Shown: positions 1 through 10,068, counted from the stretch's first letter. The stretch: DNA of 64,000 bases from Flammeovirga kamogawensis (GCF_018736065.1 NZ_CP076128.1:3263501-3327500); one strand, 5' to 3'. Notes: generated from the sequence alone by a model not told the origin. Made by a program: numbers and translations.

Positions 1-995
1 CCTGTAGTACCTCCATATTCATCAACAATAATAGCCATATGAACTCTTTTTTCTTGAAAATCTCTTAAGAGTTCATCAATTTTTTTAGATTCTGGAACGT
101 AGTAGATATCTTTTCTAATAATTCTTTGCCATTCAAAATGTTCCTTTTTATCAAGGTATGGCAACAGATCTTTAATGTATAAAAGTCCCACTAAAGAGTC
201 GATAGTATCTATATAAACGGGTAATCTAGAATAGGTAGATTTATTAATATGATCCATGAGTTCATGGAAGTCAATAGTTTTATCTAAGGCATTCATATCC
301 GTTCTAGAAACCATAATTTGTTTTACAGTTTTAGAACCAAAACGAACAATACCTTTAAGCATTTCTTTTGCTTTGTCATCAGATTGGTCTGTAGCTAAAG
401 ATACTGCCTGGTCTATTTCGTTAACTGATACTTCTAGGTTGTAGTTTTTATTAGCAAGTGCTTTCTCCATTGTGTTCCCCATACTTGTTAGTAATAAGGC
501 AAATGGCTTAAATATCTTTATGCTAACAGTCCAAAAAGTGATCATTTTTTTTGCAAAAACTAAACTATTTTTTGTAGCATAAATTTTAGGTACAATTTCT
601 CCAATAAATACAACTAGGGCAGTAACAACGAAAGTTAGAGTAACAAAAATTTCGAAACTATCTCGAGCTAAACCTAGCTGATCCGCAATTTGCCAAGCAA
701 TAAATGTAGAAATCATTACTATAGCAACATTTACAAAGTTATTGCAAATAAGTATTGTTGCGAGTAAAATTTGAGGGGTCTGTAGTAGTTTAAATACTTT
801 TTTTCCTGTAGGGTCATCCCCTTCTCTACATTCTTTAATTTGATCTGCAGTTAAAGAGAAAAAAGCAACTTCAGAGCCAGAAATAAGGCCTGATACGATA
901 AGTAATAATACCACTATAAATGATGCTCCTAAAGGAATATCACTAAGTGCAAACATTAATAGTGGTACTATAGGGTGTGATAAATCACCTTCCAT
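1..995 (-). CDS. gldE: GldE-like CBS/DUF21 membrane protein (C-terminus off the window)
   Basis: Partial gene that reads off the left edge; 331 residues are visible from the ATG at 993-995. Three hydrophobic segments (about residues 22-44, 76-98 and 114-140) with the CNNM/DUF21 signature GEIVPK at 132-137 are followed by two CBS motifs from about 225 onward. This is the HlyC/CorC hemolysin-like architecture. In Bacteroidota the member encoded beside ssb and mutY is GldE, a partner of GldD needed for gliding and type IX secretion, and that neighbourhood is present here. The missing C-terminus should hold the CorC_HlyC domain. It starts 26 bp downstream of ssb and is probably co-transcribed with it. 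The family call is firm; the gldE name rests on synteny. Confidence 0.85.
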   Translation of the reverse strand, partial: MEGDLSHPIVPLLMFALSDIPLGASFIVVLLLIVSGLISGSEVAFFSLTADQIKECREGDDPTGKKVFKLLQTPQILLATILICNNFVNVAIVMISTFIAWQIADQLGLARDSFEIFVTLTFVVTALVVFIGEIVPKIYATKNSLVFAKKMITFWTVSIKIFKPFALLLTSMGNTMEKALANKNYNLEVSVNEIDQAVSLATDQSDDKAKEMLKGIVRFGSKTVKQIMVSRTDMNALDKTIDFHELMDHINKSTYSRLPVYIDTIDSLVGLLYIKDLLPYLDKKEHFEWQRIIRKDIYYVPESKKIDELLRDFQEKRVHMAIIVDEYGGTT

Positions 996-1021
996 GGGTT
1001 CTTTTTAAATTCTAAAATAAG

Positions 1022-1501
1022 TTAGAACGGTAGATCATCTTTACCTTCTGCAGCACTTAAATCCGGTGTTGCTTGTGGTGTAGCAGCAGGAGTTGGCGTT
1101 GAAGTAGGTTGAGCAGCAGGAGCATTTGCAGCAGTTGGAGGAACGTAACCACCGTTGTTAGATTGCCCATCTTGACGAGAATCTAACATTTGCATATCTC
1201 TAGCAACAATATCTGTAATGTAACGAGTTACACCATCTTTTTCGTAAGTTCTATACTGAAGTTTACCTTCTATATACACCTTACTTCCTTTTCTTAAATA
1301 TTTTTCAGCAATAGTAGCTAGACCTCTCCACATAACAATGTTATGCCATTCTGTTTGAGTTTGTCTATTTCCATCTCTATCAGTGTAAGAGTCAGAAGTT
1401 GCAATAGAAAATGTTGCAACACTAGCACCTCCTTCAAGGTGTCTAACTTCAGGATCTTGTCCTAAGTTTCCTACTAAGATGACTTTATTTACTCCAGCCA
1501 T
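1022..1501 (-). CDS. ssb: Single-stranded DNA-binding protein
   Basis: 159 aa. The N-terminal OB fold begins [20 protein letters not shown], followed by the conserved [20 protein letters not shown] stretch and the oligomer-core strands up to about residue 110. A Pro/Ala/Thr/Gln-rich flexible linker follows, and the protein ends with the acidic tail DDLPF that recruits partner proteins in replication, recombination and repair. It binds single-stranded DNA as a tetramer. It lies between mutY and gldE on the same strand, a conserved Bacteroidota arrangement; the 91-bp gap to mutY could carry its own promoter. Confidence 0.97.
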   Translation of the reverse strand: MAGVNKVILVGNLGQDPEVRHLEGGASVATFSIATSDSYTDRDGNRQTQTEWHNIVMWRGLATIAEKYLRKGSKVYIEGKLQYRTYEKDGVTRYITDIVARDMQMLDSRQDGQSNNGGYVPPTAANAPAAQPTSTPTPAATPQATPDLSAAEGKDDLPF

Positions 1502-1592
1502 TTTTTATTTTTAATGTTCTGTTAATTAATAAAATGTGAATCATTAAGTCAATGATAATCATAGAAGATTTTCTTCTGTGATTACAAAATAC

Positions 1593-2645
1593 TTAATAAA
1601 TAGATGTTGTCAAATAATTCTCGACAATGATCGGCTTTCCAATCGATTTTATTTCTTCAATAGTATACCATTTATAATCAAATAGATTTTTAGGTAATGC
1701 TATTTTGGAGCGCAATTTTACGTGAAAAAAGTCAATATATAACCGTTGATGTGATAACAAATGCTTAAAGGTTTCACTCTTTTTAAAAATTGCACCTTCC
1801 TCTAAAATAAGTCCTGTTTCTTGTTCTATATTTTGAATAGAAAAAGTTTGTTCTTCTTTTGAAGCGACTAATGGAAAGTCATTTAAGCCAGTCCAAATAT
1901 CGCCACTAGAACGTTTTTTTAAGATGAACTGATTATCAACTTCTATGACAATATAATGAAAATACCTGTTGGTAACTTTTACTTTTTTTAGCTTTACAGG
2001 TAAAACACCAATTTGATCTGTTTTTCTTGCTAAACACTCCTGTACAAAGGGACAAGTTTCACAATCTGGCTTCTTTGGAGAGCATTGAATTGCTCCAAAT
2101 TCCATTATTGCCTGATTAAAGGTATCGGGCTCTTTTTCTGAAATTAAATCATTTGCAACCTCAGAAAATACTTTTTGCCCTTTTCCTGAAGCTATATCAT
2201 CATGTATATCAAATATTCTAGATAAAACTCGATAGACATTACCATCAACAGTAGCTACTTTTTCACCAAATGCAAAAGAAGCAATAGCTGCGGCTGTATA
2301 TTTACCTACTCCTTTTAGAGAAAGTAAATTAGTATAATTATCTGGAAATTTACCACCCCAATTATTTAAAACTTCATTTGCAGCAATGTGCATGTTTCTA
2401 GCTCTTGAATAATATCCTAAGCCTTGCCATAAATGTAAGATTTTATCAATATCAGCAGTAGCAAAATCTTGTACTGTAGGAAAGTTTTCAACAAACTTCT
2501 CGTAATAAGGAAGCCCTTGTTGTACTCTAGTTTGTTGGAGAATAATTTCTGATAGCCAAATCTTATAGGGGTCTTTTGTATGCCTCCAAGGTAGGTCTCT
2601 CTTATTCTGATGATACCAATGTATAAGTTGCTCTGCAAATTCCAT
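1593..2645 (-). CDS. mutY: A/G-specific adenine DNA glycosylase
   Basis: 350 aa, the usual length. It removes adenine mispaired with 8-oxoguanine. The HhH-GPD domain carries catalytic Glu33 in SEIILQQTRV, the helix-hairpin-helix LKGVGKYTAAA at about 110-120 and catalytic Asp134 in VDGNV. The [4Fe-4S] ligands are Cys188, Cys195, Cys198 and Cys204, spaced C-x6-C-x2-C-x5-C. Residues from about 225 to the end form the NUDIX-like domain that reads 8-oxoG. Its start lies 2 bp after the DUF2062 stop, so the rhomboid-DUF2062-mutY genes are tightly packed and likely one transcript continuing toward ssb and gldE. Confidence 0.96.
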   Translation of the reverse strand: MEFAEQLIHWYHQNKRDLPWRHTKDPYKIWLSEIILQQTRVQQGLPYYEKFVENFPTVQDFATADIDKILHLWQGLGYYSRARNMHIAANEVLNNWGGKFPDNYTNLLSLKGVGKYTAAAIASFAFGEKVATVDGNVYRVLSRIFDIHDDIASGKGQKVFSEVANDLISEKEPDTFNQAIMEFGAIQCSPKKPDCETCPFVQECLARKTDQIGVLPVKLKKVKVTNRYFHYIVIEVDNQFILKKRSSGDIWTGLNDFPLVASKEEQTFSIQNIEQETGLILEEGAIFKKSETFKHLLSHQRLYIDFFHVKLRSKIALPKNLFDYKWYTIEEIKSIGKPIIVENYLTTSIY

Positions 2646-2647
2646 AA

Positions 2648-3163
2648 TTACTTAACTGCGTGTTTTTCACGGTTCATCTTTTGTAACATTTTAGTAAATG
2701 CAATTTTGAGCACATATTTAAGAGGTAAAATAATAAGTATTGAAACCAATAACCATGCGGCTCCACCTTGTAACATTAAAATACCAATTTCTTTTAAACC
2801 ACTTAGTAGCCCCTGATCTATACTTGCTTGCAATTGATCCATAGTAATGCCTTCTGCATTATTTCCAAACCACGATGCTCCTAATTTTATATAAGGAACA
2901 ATTACTATAATTTGTAAAGGATAAACTACATAATTGGCAACCTGAATAGCTAATTGATTGAGTTTAAAAACAAATGCTGCAAGAATACATAACCATGTGC
3001 AAAAGCCTAATAAAGGCGATGAACCAATTAATAATCCTATAGCAAAACTCCAAGCTAATTTATTTGGAGTAAGCCCCTCTCTTAGAAGGTTACGAATAGG
3101 AACAATAACACGGTGAGTAAATGTATGTTTTACCGAAAGTCTAATTTTATTTAAAAGCGCCAT
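2648..3163 (-). CDS. DUF2062 family membrane protein
   Basis: 171 aa. The pattern of an amphipathic N-terminus, PNKLAWSFAIGLLIGSSPL, LGFCTWLCILAAFVFKLNQ and a final hydrophobic pair around residues 125-150 matches the DUF2062 family, small inner-membrane proteins often found near glycosyltransferase or envelope genes. About four membrane segments are visible. The molecular function of the family is unknown. The start overlaps the end of the rhomboid gene by 13 bp and the stop lies 2 bp before mutY, so translation is probably coupled. Confidence 0.8.
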   Translation of the reverse strand: MALLNKIRLSVKHTFTHRVIVPIRNLLREGLTPNKLAWSFAIGLLIGSSPLLGFCTWLCILAAFVFKLNQLAIQVANYVVYPLQIIVIVPYIKLGASWFGNNAEGITMDQLQASIDQGLLSGLKEIGILMLQGGAAWLLVSILIILPLKYVLKIAFTKMLQKMNREKHAVK

Positions 3164-3774
3164 GAAAGGACCTGATTTACAAAGTTTGAAAAAGCACTTG
3201 GCTCAATGGCTATTGCATATACAATACCAAAAATAGCACCGTATAAATGTGCAGAATGATTGATATTACTATCTAAGTTTTTTGTTTGGTATTGGGTATA
3301 TATTAGATAAATAGCTCCCCAAATAAAACCAGGAAAACAAAGTATTCCATACAAGCAAATATCGTTAACGGGAGAGTATATAATACTAGCAAAAATGATA
3401 GAAGAAACACCTCCTGATGCTCCTAAAGAACGGTAATTGATATTATTGCGTTGCTTTAAATATGTTGGAATATCAGCTACAATTGCACCTATAATAAATA
3501 AACTAAAATAGGCAACAGAAGCTAAAATTGGATCTTTTAAGAGGTATAAAAACCACATTTCAATATTTCTACCAAAGAAATAGAGTGTAAACATATTAAA
3601 TAAAAGATGCATCCAGCTACCATGTACAAAAGCAGAAGTAATAAAACGATACCACTCATTTTTCTTCTGAACCATATAAGGCTGCATCATCAATTTATCT
3701 AGAATATTAGGGTTTTGCCACGCGTAGTAGCTAATTCCTACATTAATTGCTATTAGTATGATTGTGAGGTTCAT
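3151..3774 (-). CDS. Rhomboid family intramembrane serine protease
   Basis: About 207 aa from the preferred ATG at 3772-3774 (MNLTIILIAINVGISYYAW); an in-frame start 13 codons upstream at 3813 gives an implausible polar extension before the first membrane segment. Counting from that upstream start, the catalytic Ser is S133 in GASGG and the His is H189 in AHLYGA. The L1 region HGSWMHLLFNMFTLYFFG is typical, with about six membrane segments. Rhomboids cleave single-pass membrane proteins within the bilayer. Both dyad residues are intact, so it should be active; the substrate cannot be predicted. It is first in the run with DUF2062 and mutY. Confidence 0.9.
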   Translation of the reverse strand: MNLTIILIAINVGISYYAWQNPNILDKLMMQPYMVQKKNEWYRFITSAFVHGSWMHLLFNMFTLYFFGRNIEMWFLYLLKDPILASVAYFSLFIIGAIVADIPTYLKQRNNINYRSLGASGGVSSIIFASIIYSPVNDICLYGILCFPGFIWGAIYLIYTQYQTKNLDSNINHSAHLYGAIFGIVYAIAIEPSAFSNFVNQVLSWRF

Positions 3775-3925
3775 ATGTCGTTTTTTATAAATTTCTACAC
3801 AAATGTTTTGCAAGATACTGCATTCTAACTGCTCTTACAGTACAAATTTCGCAATATCTATCACTTATTTAAATTTGATAACCCTTTGAGGTGTAATTTA
3901 AGTGGTAGAATTCAATAAGTTATAT

Positions 3926-3933
3926 TATCTTTG
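3926..3933 (+). promoter_or_regulatory. Putative -7 box of rpsP
   Basis: TATCTTTG matches the Bacteroidota -7 consensus TAnnTTTG and lies about 87 bp upstream of the rpsP ATG. No good -33 TTTG is seen at the usual spacing. It implies an rpsP leader of roughly 80 nt. Confidence 0.45.
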
Positions 3934-3941
3934 TGCCGCTT

Positions 3942-3998
3942 AAGGGGAACGAGTTTCCTCAATTGTTTAACTGTGTCATAAAGGATGCGTTCCTTTCC
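3942..3998 (+). promoter_or_regulatory. Possible structured leader of rpsP
   Basis: GGAACG at 3946-3951 pairs with CGTTCC at 3988-3993, and neighbouring G/U pairs could extend the stem. It lies between the putative -7 box and the ATG, where an autoregulatory ribosomal-protein leader could sit. No function is shown by sequence alone. Confidence 0.3.
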
Positions 3999-4019
3999 AA
4001 CACACAAATTGCATTTAAA

Positions 4020-4604
4020 ATGGCAGTAAAAATCCGTTTGGCACGTCGTGGCCGTAAGAGAAGACCTATTTACAACGTAGTAGTAGCAGATTCAAGATCA
4101 CCTCGTGATGGTCGTTTCATTGAGAAATTAGGTACTTATAACCCTAACACTCACCCTGCAACTATCGACATCGATGCTGAAACTGCTGCAAAGTGGTTAT
4201 TAGATGGTGCTCAACCAACTGATACAGCTCGTATGGTTCTTTCTAAAGCTGGTGCTATGTACAAGAAACACTTACAAGTAGGTGTTCGTAAAGGTGCTAA
4301 AACTCAAGAAGAAGCAGACAAATTATTTGATGCTTGGATGTCAGAAAGATCTTCTGCATACGCTGCTGAATTAGACGCTAAAGCTGCTGCTGCTGAAGCT
4401 GCTGTTAAAGCTGAATTAGAAGCTGGTATCGCTGCTCGTAAAGAAGCTGCTGAAGCTGAGAAAAAAGCTGAGGCTGAAGCACTTGCTGCTGCCGCTGCTG
4501 CTCAAGCTGCAAAAGAAGCTGAGGCTGCTGAAGCAGAAGCAACATCTGAAGAAGGTGAAGCTGAAGCTCCTGCTGAAGAAGCAAAAGAAGATTCTGCTGA
4601 GTAA
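4020..4604 (+). CDS. rpsP: 30S ribosomal protein S16
   Basis: 194 aa from the ATG at 4020. The conserved S16 start is [20 protein letters not shown], followed by [19 protein letters not shown]. An in-frame GTG further upstream at 3933 lies in the leader and is rejected. The first 85 or so residues are the S16 core, which binds 16S rRNA during 30S assembly. The remaining roughly 100 residues are a long Ala/Glu/Lys-rich helical extension, as seen in many Bacteroidota S16 proteins, rich in GCT and GAA codons. The gene is followed directly by a strong terminator, so it is not in the usual rpsP-rimM operon. Confidence 0.97.
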   Translation: MAVKIRLARRGRKRRPIYNVVVADSRSPRDGRFIEKLGTYNPNTHPATIDIDAETAAKWLLDGAQPTDTARMVLSKAGAMYKKHLQVGVRKGAKTQEEADKLFDAWMSERSSAYAAELDAKAAAAEAAVKAELEAGIAARKEAAEAEKKAEAEALAAAAAAQAAKEAEAAEAEATSEEGEAEAPAEEAKEDSAE

Positions 4605-4692
4605 TTCCAGCAAAAATCTGAAGTCGAAGGTGAATACCGTTGTATTTACCCCGTAAACTAGGTTTATTGTAAGCCCCAAATCGAAAATATAT

Positions 4693-4725
4693 AGTCCTAC
4701 CCCTCCCAAGGGTAGGACTTTTTTT
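4693..4725 (+). terminator. Intrinsic terminator of rpsP
   Basis: Perfect 10-bp arms AGTCCTACCC / GGGTAGGACT around a 7-nt loop, followed by seven T. The rest of 4605-4932 is AT-rich with no gene seen. Confidence 0.9.
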
Positions 4726-4932
4726 ATGGCTACTTTTATAAAGCTGCCTCCAAATGAAAATAGTGTATATTAATTAACATTAACAATTAGTGATTGTCAT
4801 AACAAAGTACATGATTGTTTTATATTTGATGATAAACGTATCTTTATATTAAAGAATCATAATTTATTATCTACTGATTAACATTATCACGTATAACTCT
4901 CATAACACACCAAACATTAGACAATCAGAAAT

Positions 4933-5346
4933 ATGGAAAGGCATATAGTAGGTGTCGTACTAGCTTCAATTTTTATCACAATGACTCTCGCTTTTGAAAA
5001 ATATGGAGAAGATAGCTTTGTTTTTCACGTAGAAAGCAAAGAACATTTAGAAGAAGTTTTGTCGACTACAGATTCACTAGAAACAAATGAAAAAATAAAA
5101 TTTCATAAAGCAGAAGTTATTGTCTGCGGAGATGCATTGAGTAGTATTATGGATGATGTAGATACAATGAAAAGGATTGCATCTATTGATCCAGATAGAA
5201 TTCAATTATCAATTTGTCAATCATCTATTGATAAGCATAATATTAATATAGAAGAGTTTCCTCAACAGGTAAATATAATATCTAATGGCCTTGTAAGGTT
5301 TTTAGAGTTACAAGAATCTGGTTATAAAGGTATAGATATGCAATAA
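4933..5346 (+). CDS. DsrE-like protein with N-terminal hydrophobic segment
   Basis: 137 aa. The N-terminus (VGVVLASIFITMTLAF) looks like an uncleaved anchor or signal sequence. The remainder fits the DsrE/DsrF-like fold: FHKAEVIVCGDALSSI, then a strand with IQLSICQSSIDKHNI, where the Cys occupies the usual position, and the closing NIISNGLVRFLELQESGYKGI. Family members include sulfur-relay proteins, but many exported Bacteroidota homologues have no known role. It stands alone between two terminators, so it is probably a single-gene transcript. The fold call is moderately confident; no function is assigned. Confidence 0.65.
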   Translation: MERHIVGVVLASIFITMTLAFEKYGEDSFVFHVESKEHLEEVLSTTDSLETNEKIKFHKAEVIVCGDALSSIMDDVDTMKRIASIDPDRIQLSICQSSIDKHNINIEEFPQQVNIISNGLVRFLELQESGYKGIDMQ

Positions 5347-5413
5347 AAAATAACTGGAAAGTTATAACACTTAATTACTAGATGTATCTAGAAAATGAAA
5401 ATATATTTGATCA

Positions 5414-5455
5414 AATAAGCCAATTGTATTTAAAATGCAATTGGCTTATTTTTTA
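5414..5455 (+). terminator. Intrinsic terminator after the DsrE-like gene
   Basis: 13-bp perfect arms AATAAGCCAATTG / CAATTGGCTTATT with an 11-nt loop, followed by a T run; usable on both strands. Confidence 0.85.
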
Positions 5456-5517
5456 TTGCTAATAAGTAATTGAAGCTTGTATATTTGATATCTTGAATGC
5501 TAAAAGTAAAACTAACT

Positions 5518-6756
5518 ATGAATAAAAAACTAAGTCAATTTCTCATAATTGCTTTTCTAATATTTAACTTCTCTTCTTTTGCACAGGAAAAGAAAAAATT
5601 TGATTATATCAAAAATAGAGAAAGCCTGATTCAGGACTCATTTGCAGGATCTAAAAATATTGATGTTGAAAACTGGTTGTTTGAATTTAGTTGTATTGAT
5701 ACTCTTTTAACAAAAGGGATATTGGGGAATAATATTGAAAAAAAATACGCTCTTCAATTAGATAGTATATACTTATATAATGAAAATGATAGAGATCATT
5801 TAGAGGGGAAATACATTGCAGAATGTAAAGATATCTCTGGTAAAAATTATAAAACAGAAGAAGAACTAAAGAAAAGGGTTGATCAATTTGTGAATGCATT
5901 TAAAGGTTTACCTCTCAATTTAATAGGTATTGGATATGTAGGTTATAATATAAACGAAAAACCTAAGTCATTTTTACAAAACAACGATAACTTAATAAAA
6001 GCAATTATTAAAAATAGTAACAACGAATCAATTCCTTTTGTATCTATAGGAATAATTGGAACAGAATATTCTACAATTTCAGATCAAGAGGGTAACTTTA
6101 GACTAAAAGTACCAACCTTAAAAGAAGAAAACACTTTAGTAACATTTCGTCATTTAGGATATAAAGAACAGCAAATCTTACTTTCTGATTTAATACACCT
6201 CAAAAAAATTACACTTCAGGCAAATGAAGAATTATTAGAGGAAGTAATTGTAAAGGATGATTTGGGAAATATAAAAAGAAAGATAATAGGAGATAAAGGT
6301 AAAACACATACTTTTGGTGGTATCCAAGCTACTAAAAATGAAGGAATAGAAATAGCTAAACGATTTGATACAAAAAAACAAAAAATTTACCTTAATAGTA
6401 TAGGAGTATACATTAGTAATATTTATCAAAATGATTTTACTTTATTAGTGAATATCTATGAAGAAAAAGCTGAAACAGCCTTGCCAGGAAAATCTTTATT
6501 AAAACAACAGGTAATAGTAAGTTCAAATCTTCAAAAAGGTTGGTTGAAGATAAATATGAATGAATATAATATTATGATTAATAAACCTTTTTATATTTCT
6601 TTCCAATGGACAACAGATGATGTACTTACACCTTCAATAGGAATATCAGGTAAACAAGGTTTATTCCGTAAATCTTCTTTTAATGAATGGATAGATAGTG
6701 AAAAGTTTAAATGGATGATACAAGCTGAGGTAACTTATATTAAAAACAACTTATAA
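5518..6756 (+). CDS. Secreted protein with CarboxypepD_reg-like domain
   Basis: 412 aa from the ATG at 5518, chosen because MNKKLSQFLIIAFLIFNFSS then makes a normal signal peptide ending at FAQ; a start 7 codons upstream would bury it. The first third has no recognised family. A CarboxypepD_reg-like beta sandwich follows at about residues 160-245 (SIPFVSIGIIGTEYSTISDQ and EGNFRLKVP). The remaining 170 residues are beta-rich and resemble the C-terminal part of exported Bacteroidota proteins that carry this domain but no TonB plug or barrel. Probably periplasmic or outer-membrane associated. Function unknown. It converges on the TlpA-like gene. Confidence 0.7.
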   Translation: MNKKLSQFLIIAFLIFNFSSFAQEKKKFDYIKNRESLIQDSFAGSKNIDVENWLFEFSCIDTLLTKGILGNNIEKKYALQLDSIYLYNENDRDHLEGKYIAECKDISGKNYKTEEELKKRVDQFVNAFKGLPLNLIGIGYVGYNINEKPKSFLQNNDNLIKAIIKNSNNESIPFVSIGIIGTEYSTISDQEGNFRLKVPTLKEENTLVTFRHLGYKEQQILLSDLIHLKKITLQANEELLEEVIVKDDLGNIKRKIIGDKGKTHTFGGIQATKNEGIEIAKRFDTKKQKIYLNSIGVYISNIYQNDFTLLVNIYEEKAETALPGKSLLKQQVIVSSNLQKGWLKINMNEYNIMINKPFYISFQWTTDDVLTPSIGISGKQGLFRKSSFNEWIDSEKFKWMIQAEVTYIKNNL

Positions 6757-6791
6757 AAACTTACTATCCTGAAGAAGGAGTAAATAATTCA

Positions 6792-8087
6792 CTAAATGTT
6801 ATTTTGAATGATGGAATCTAGTTCATTTAGTTTTGCATGAGCATTAATAAATCGTCTATTTTTATCAATAATAATATACCTACTAATCGTTTTTATTCTA
6901 TAGTCATTAAAAAAAGAATTTAATGACGATCTAGGGATATTGTAATGATGGTTACCCTCTTCTACATATTTTGATTTTTTCCATTTCTCAAAATCATTAT
7001 CAATTGAAACTTTAAGAAAGGAAATATTTTTATTTGAATATTTTTGCTCAAGTTCATTGATACCCTCAAAGGCTTTTAAGCAAGGAGGACACCAAGTAGC
7101 CCAAACGTCTAAAATGAGTATTTGCTCTTTATAAGTAAATAAAGAAACAGAATCACCTTTGGAATTAAAGGCTATAATATCTTTTGCTTGTCCACCCTTT
7201 TTAAGCTTGACATAATCTTGATAATCATTTTTGAACTCTTCTATATAAGGGGAAATAGGGAATTTTTGCTGATAGTTTAAAATAGTTTGATCAATTAAAG
7301 TAATATCACTTGTGGATTGTAATAAAACTTTGATGGCTATTGCTTGGATTACTTCAAGTATATTTGAAGGTATATTTATATTATCAATGGTATTTTCAAA
7401 AGGGTTTGTTTTTAATTCTCTTTCCCTAAAGTCTAAAAATGTATACATTAACCCAGTTGATAATGATTGATAAGGTCCACTACCTGTTTCTAAGTATTGA
7501 TTTTGATTAAAGATTTCTTTTAATACTGTCTCTTCCTCTTGGTTAGTAAAGTTATTTTCTTTGTTGATATAATCTCGAACTAAAATAGCATTGAACTTAG
7601 AGAGTAATTGATAGGTTTTAACTTCAAGGTCAAATAGCTCTTTTTCATCATTATTGAGTTCATGTACTGAAATATTTTTAATAAGTTGATCGATACTATC
7701 TCGATACTGATAATATTGATTGATAGGTAAATTTGTTTCAAAATAGTAGTCACTCTTATCGATCTGTCTTAATTCATAAAGAGCTGTATTAAATCTTTTG
7801 TAATCACCTTTAAAATTTATTCCTGTATTATCATGCTCTATTTCAATTTGTGAATAAGGAGAACTGTAAACAGAGAGAAATTGATCATCAATTTCAATAG
7901 TGATATATTGAGGCTCTTTGATATCAATAAGAGAAGATATAGTATCCGAATTGATAACTTTCTCCTTAAGAGATTTTACATTTACATTTTGAGCATTAGT
8001 TTTGATTTTGATAGTAGTTTTCTGTTGAGTTTGACAGCTCAATAATGTACTTAAGAAAGTAAAAAAAATAGTGATTGATTTCCTCAT
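6792..8087 (-). CDS. TlpA-like thioredoxin-fold lipoprotein
   Basis: 431 aa. A lipoprotein signal peptide ends with the lipobox LLSC at Cys18, so it is likely anchored in the periplasm. The N-terminal 280 or so residues are a helix-rich region found in Bacteroidota TlpA-type proteins. The C-terminal thioredoxin domain has the active site WCPPC at about residues 330-335, preceded by ILILDVWAT. Such proteins reduce or isomerise disulfides in exported proteins. The active-site cysteines are intact; the substrate is unknown. There is no disulfide partner next door. It is transcribed toward the convergent CarboxypepD_reg gene, with only 35 bp between them and no clear terminator. Confidence 0.85.
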   Translation of the reverse strand: MRKSITIFFTFLSTLLSCQTQQKTTIKIKTNAQNVNVKSLKEKVINSDTISSLIDIKEPQYITIEIDDQFLSVYSSPYSQIEIEHDNTGINFKGDYKRFNTALYELRQIDKSDYYFETNLPINQYYQYRDSIDQLIKNISVHELNNDEKELFDLEVKTYQLLSKFNAILVRDYINKENNFTNQEEETVLKEIFNQNQYLETGSGPYQSLSTGLMYTFLDFRERELKTNPFENTIDNINIPSNILEVIQAIAIKVLLQSTSDITLIDQTILNYQQKFPISPYIEEFKNDYQDYVKLKKGGQAKDIIAFNSKGDSVSLFTYKEQILILDVWATWCPPCLKAFEGINELEQKYSNKNISFLKVSIDNDFEKWKKSKYVEEGNHHYNIPRSSLNSFFNDYRIKTISRYIIIDKNRRFINAHAKLNELDSIIQNNI

Positions 8088-8166
8088 TAATAAAATGATT
8101 AAATAGTGTCTATAGTCTAATATTCTTTTTTATAGACAAGCTTTTTAATTATTCCGTTGTAAGGTA

Positions 8167-8204
8167 AAAAACTCCCTTACAGCGGTAACTGTAAGGGAGT
8201 TTTT
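8167..8204 (-). terminator. Intrinsic terminator of fumarase
   Basis: 16-bp perfect arms AAAAACTCCCTTACAG / CTGTAAGGGAGTTTTT with a 6-nt loop. On the minus strand it follows the fumarase stop by 34 bp. Confidence 0.92.
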
Positions 8205-8238
8205 ATTTTTTGAAACCTATATAATTATTAATACAGAA

Positions 8239-9843
8239 TTATAATTCTGCAAAGAAGTCATTTCCTTTATCGTCAACAATTATGAAGGCAGGGAAGTTTA
8301 CAATTTCGATCTTACGAACTGCTTCCATTCCTAAATCTTCAAAATCAACTAATTCTACAGATTTAATGTTTTCTTTTGCAAGAATTGCAGCAGGACCACC
8401 AATAGATCCTAAGTAGAACCCGCCATGTTCGTTACAAGCATCAGTTACTTGTTGAGAACGGTTACCTTTTGCTAACATAATCATAGAACCACGTTTTGCT
8501 TGGAAAGGTCCAACATAAGGGTCCATTCTACCAGCTGTTGTCGGTCCAAATGAGCCTGAAGGCATTCCTTGAGGTGTTTTTGCAGGACCTGCATAATAGA
8601 TAGGGTGATTTTTGAAATACTCTGGCATTTCTTCACCATTATCTAACATTTCTTTGATACGTGCATGTGCAATATCACGTGCTACAATCAAAGTACCTTT
8701 TAGGTTTAAACGTGTTTTGATTGGGTAGTTAGAAAGTTCTGCTAAAACTTCTTCCATTGGGCGGTTTAAGTCAATCTCTACAGGATTATCCATTTGAGAT
8801 TCTTCTGTAGGAATTAAACGACGTGGGTCTTTTTCTAACTCTTCTAACCAAATTCCCTCTTCGTTAATTTTACCTTTGATGTTACGGTCAGCCGAACAAG
8901 AAACACCAATACCCACTGGGCAAGATGCTGCATGACGAGGTAAACGTATAACTTTTACATCATGTGTAAAATATTTACCACCAAATTGTGCTCCTATCAA
9001 ACTTTCTTGACATATTTTCTGGATTTTTTCTTCCCATTCTACATCACGGAAAGCTTGACCACCCATATTACCTTCAGTAGGTAATTCATCATAGTAACCA
9101 GCAGATGCCTTTTTTACAGTAGCCATATTTGCTTCGGCAGAAGTACCGCCAACAACAAATGCTAAGTGGTAAGGAGGACAAGCTGCTGTACCAATAGATT
9201 TTAATTTCTCTTTTACAAAAGCCGTTAAACCATCTTCGTTTAATAAAGCTTTAGTTTGTTGGTACAAAAATGTTTTGTTTGCAGAACCACCACCTTTAGC
9301 CATAAATAGGAATTCATAAGAATTACCTTGTTCAGAGTAGATGTCGATTTGTGCAGGAAGGTTTGTACCTGTATTCTTCTCCTCAGTCATTGTTAAAGGA
9401 ACAACCTGAGAGTAACGTAAATTTCTATTTTGGTAGGTATCAAAGATGCCTTTTGATAAATGCTCGGCATCGTTAGCTCCAGTAATTACACTTTCGCCTT
9501 TTTTACCCATTACAATAGCAGTACCTGTATCTTGGCAAGAAGGTAATTGTCCTTCAGCTGCAACAGCTGCATTTTCTAATAATGTACGAGCAACAAAACG
9601 ATCGTTATCAGAAGCTTCTGGATCGTCTAATATTTTGGCAACTTTTTCTAAGTGAGCCGTTCGTAAATAAAACGATACGTCTGCCATTGCTTCTTTAGAT
9701 AAAAGTTCTAATCCTTGAGGATCAACTTTTAAAAATTTACGACCATCAACATCAATTGTTGAAACATAGTCTTTTGTTAGTAATCTGTACTTCGTAGAGT
9801 CTTTCTTTATTGGGAAAGGCTTCTGATAAGAAAAGTCGCTCAT
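8239..9843 (-). CDS. Class I fumarate hydratase (iron-sulfur)
   Basis: About 534 aa from the ATG at 9841-9843 ([20 protein letters not shown]); an in-frame ATG 26 codons upstream gives a non-homologous extension and is rejected. It is the single-chain FumA/FumB type, which interconverts fumarate and malate in the TCA cycle. The N-terminal domain carries [10 protein letters not shown] and [20 protein letters not shown], and the central part [13 protein letters not shown]; these supply the three Cys ligands of the [4Fe-4S] cluster. The C-terminal domain has the [12 protein letters not shown] region. It is divergent from the acyl-CoA dehydrogenase, with a 427-bp intergenic region between them, and has its own terminator. 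Confidence 0.93.
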   Translation of the reverse strand: MSDFSYQKPFPIKKDSTKYRLLTKDYVSTIDVDGRKFLKVDPQGLELLSKEAMADVSFYLRTAHLEKVAKILDDPEASDNDRFVARTLLENAAVAAEGQLPSCQDTGTAIVMGKKGESVITGANDAEHLSKGIFDTYQNRNLRYSQVVPLTMTEEKNTGTNLPAQIDIYSEQGNSYEFLFMAKGGGSANKTFLYQQTKALLNEDGLTAFVKEKLKSIGTAACPPYHLAFVVGGTSAEANMATVKKASAGYYDELPTEGNMGGQAFRDVEWEEKIQKICQESLIGAQFGGKYFTHDVKVIRLPRHAASCPVGIGVSCSADRNIKGKINEEGIWLEELEKDPRRLIPTEESQMDNPVEIDLNRPMEEVLAELSNYPIKTRLNLKGTLIVARDIAHARIKEMLDNGEEMPEYFKNHPIYYAGPAKTPQGMPSGSFGPTTAGRMDPYVGPFQAKRGSMIMLAKGNRSQQVTDACNEHGGFYLGSIGGPAAILAKENIKSVELVDFEDLGMEAVRKIEIVNFPAFIIVDDKGNDFFAEL

Positions 9844-10068
9844 TTGTATCTGTCTAATTAAATATCTGTGTCGAATATGCTGATAATGGTTAAAAATTAT
9901 CAGATAGGCAAAAATACACACCGATAATGATTACATCAGTGAGATTAGTCATACTTGGTAAATAGATTTTAATGATTCTAATAAATTTTTGTATTCAAAA
10001 CATAGAATACGTTTCAAAAATGAATATTTCGTAAAAAAATAAACGTTGATTCAACATTTTTTAATGGT

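Noticed and set aside
3933-4019. GTG start giving a 29-residue N-terminal extension to S16
   Set aside because: The extension has no S16 similarity and overlaps the promoter box and leader; the canonical [11 protein letters not shown] start is at 4020.
4416-4709. Ser/Phe/Cys-rich ORF on the minus strand over rpsP
   Set aside because: It is the complement of the Ala/Glu-rich codons of the S16 tail and runs into its terminator.
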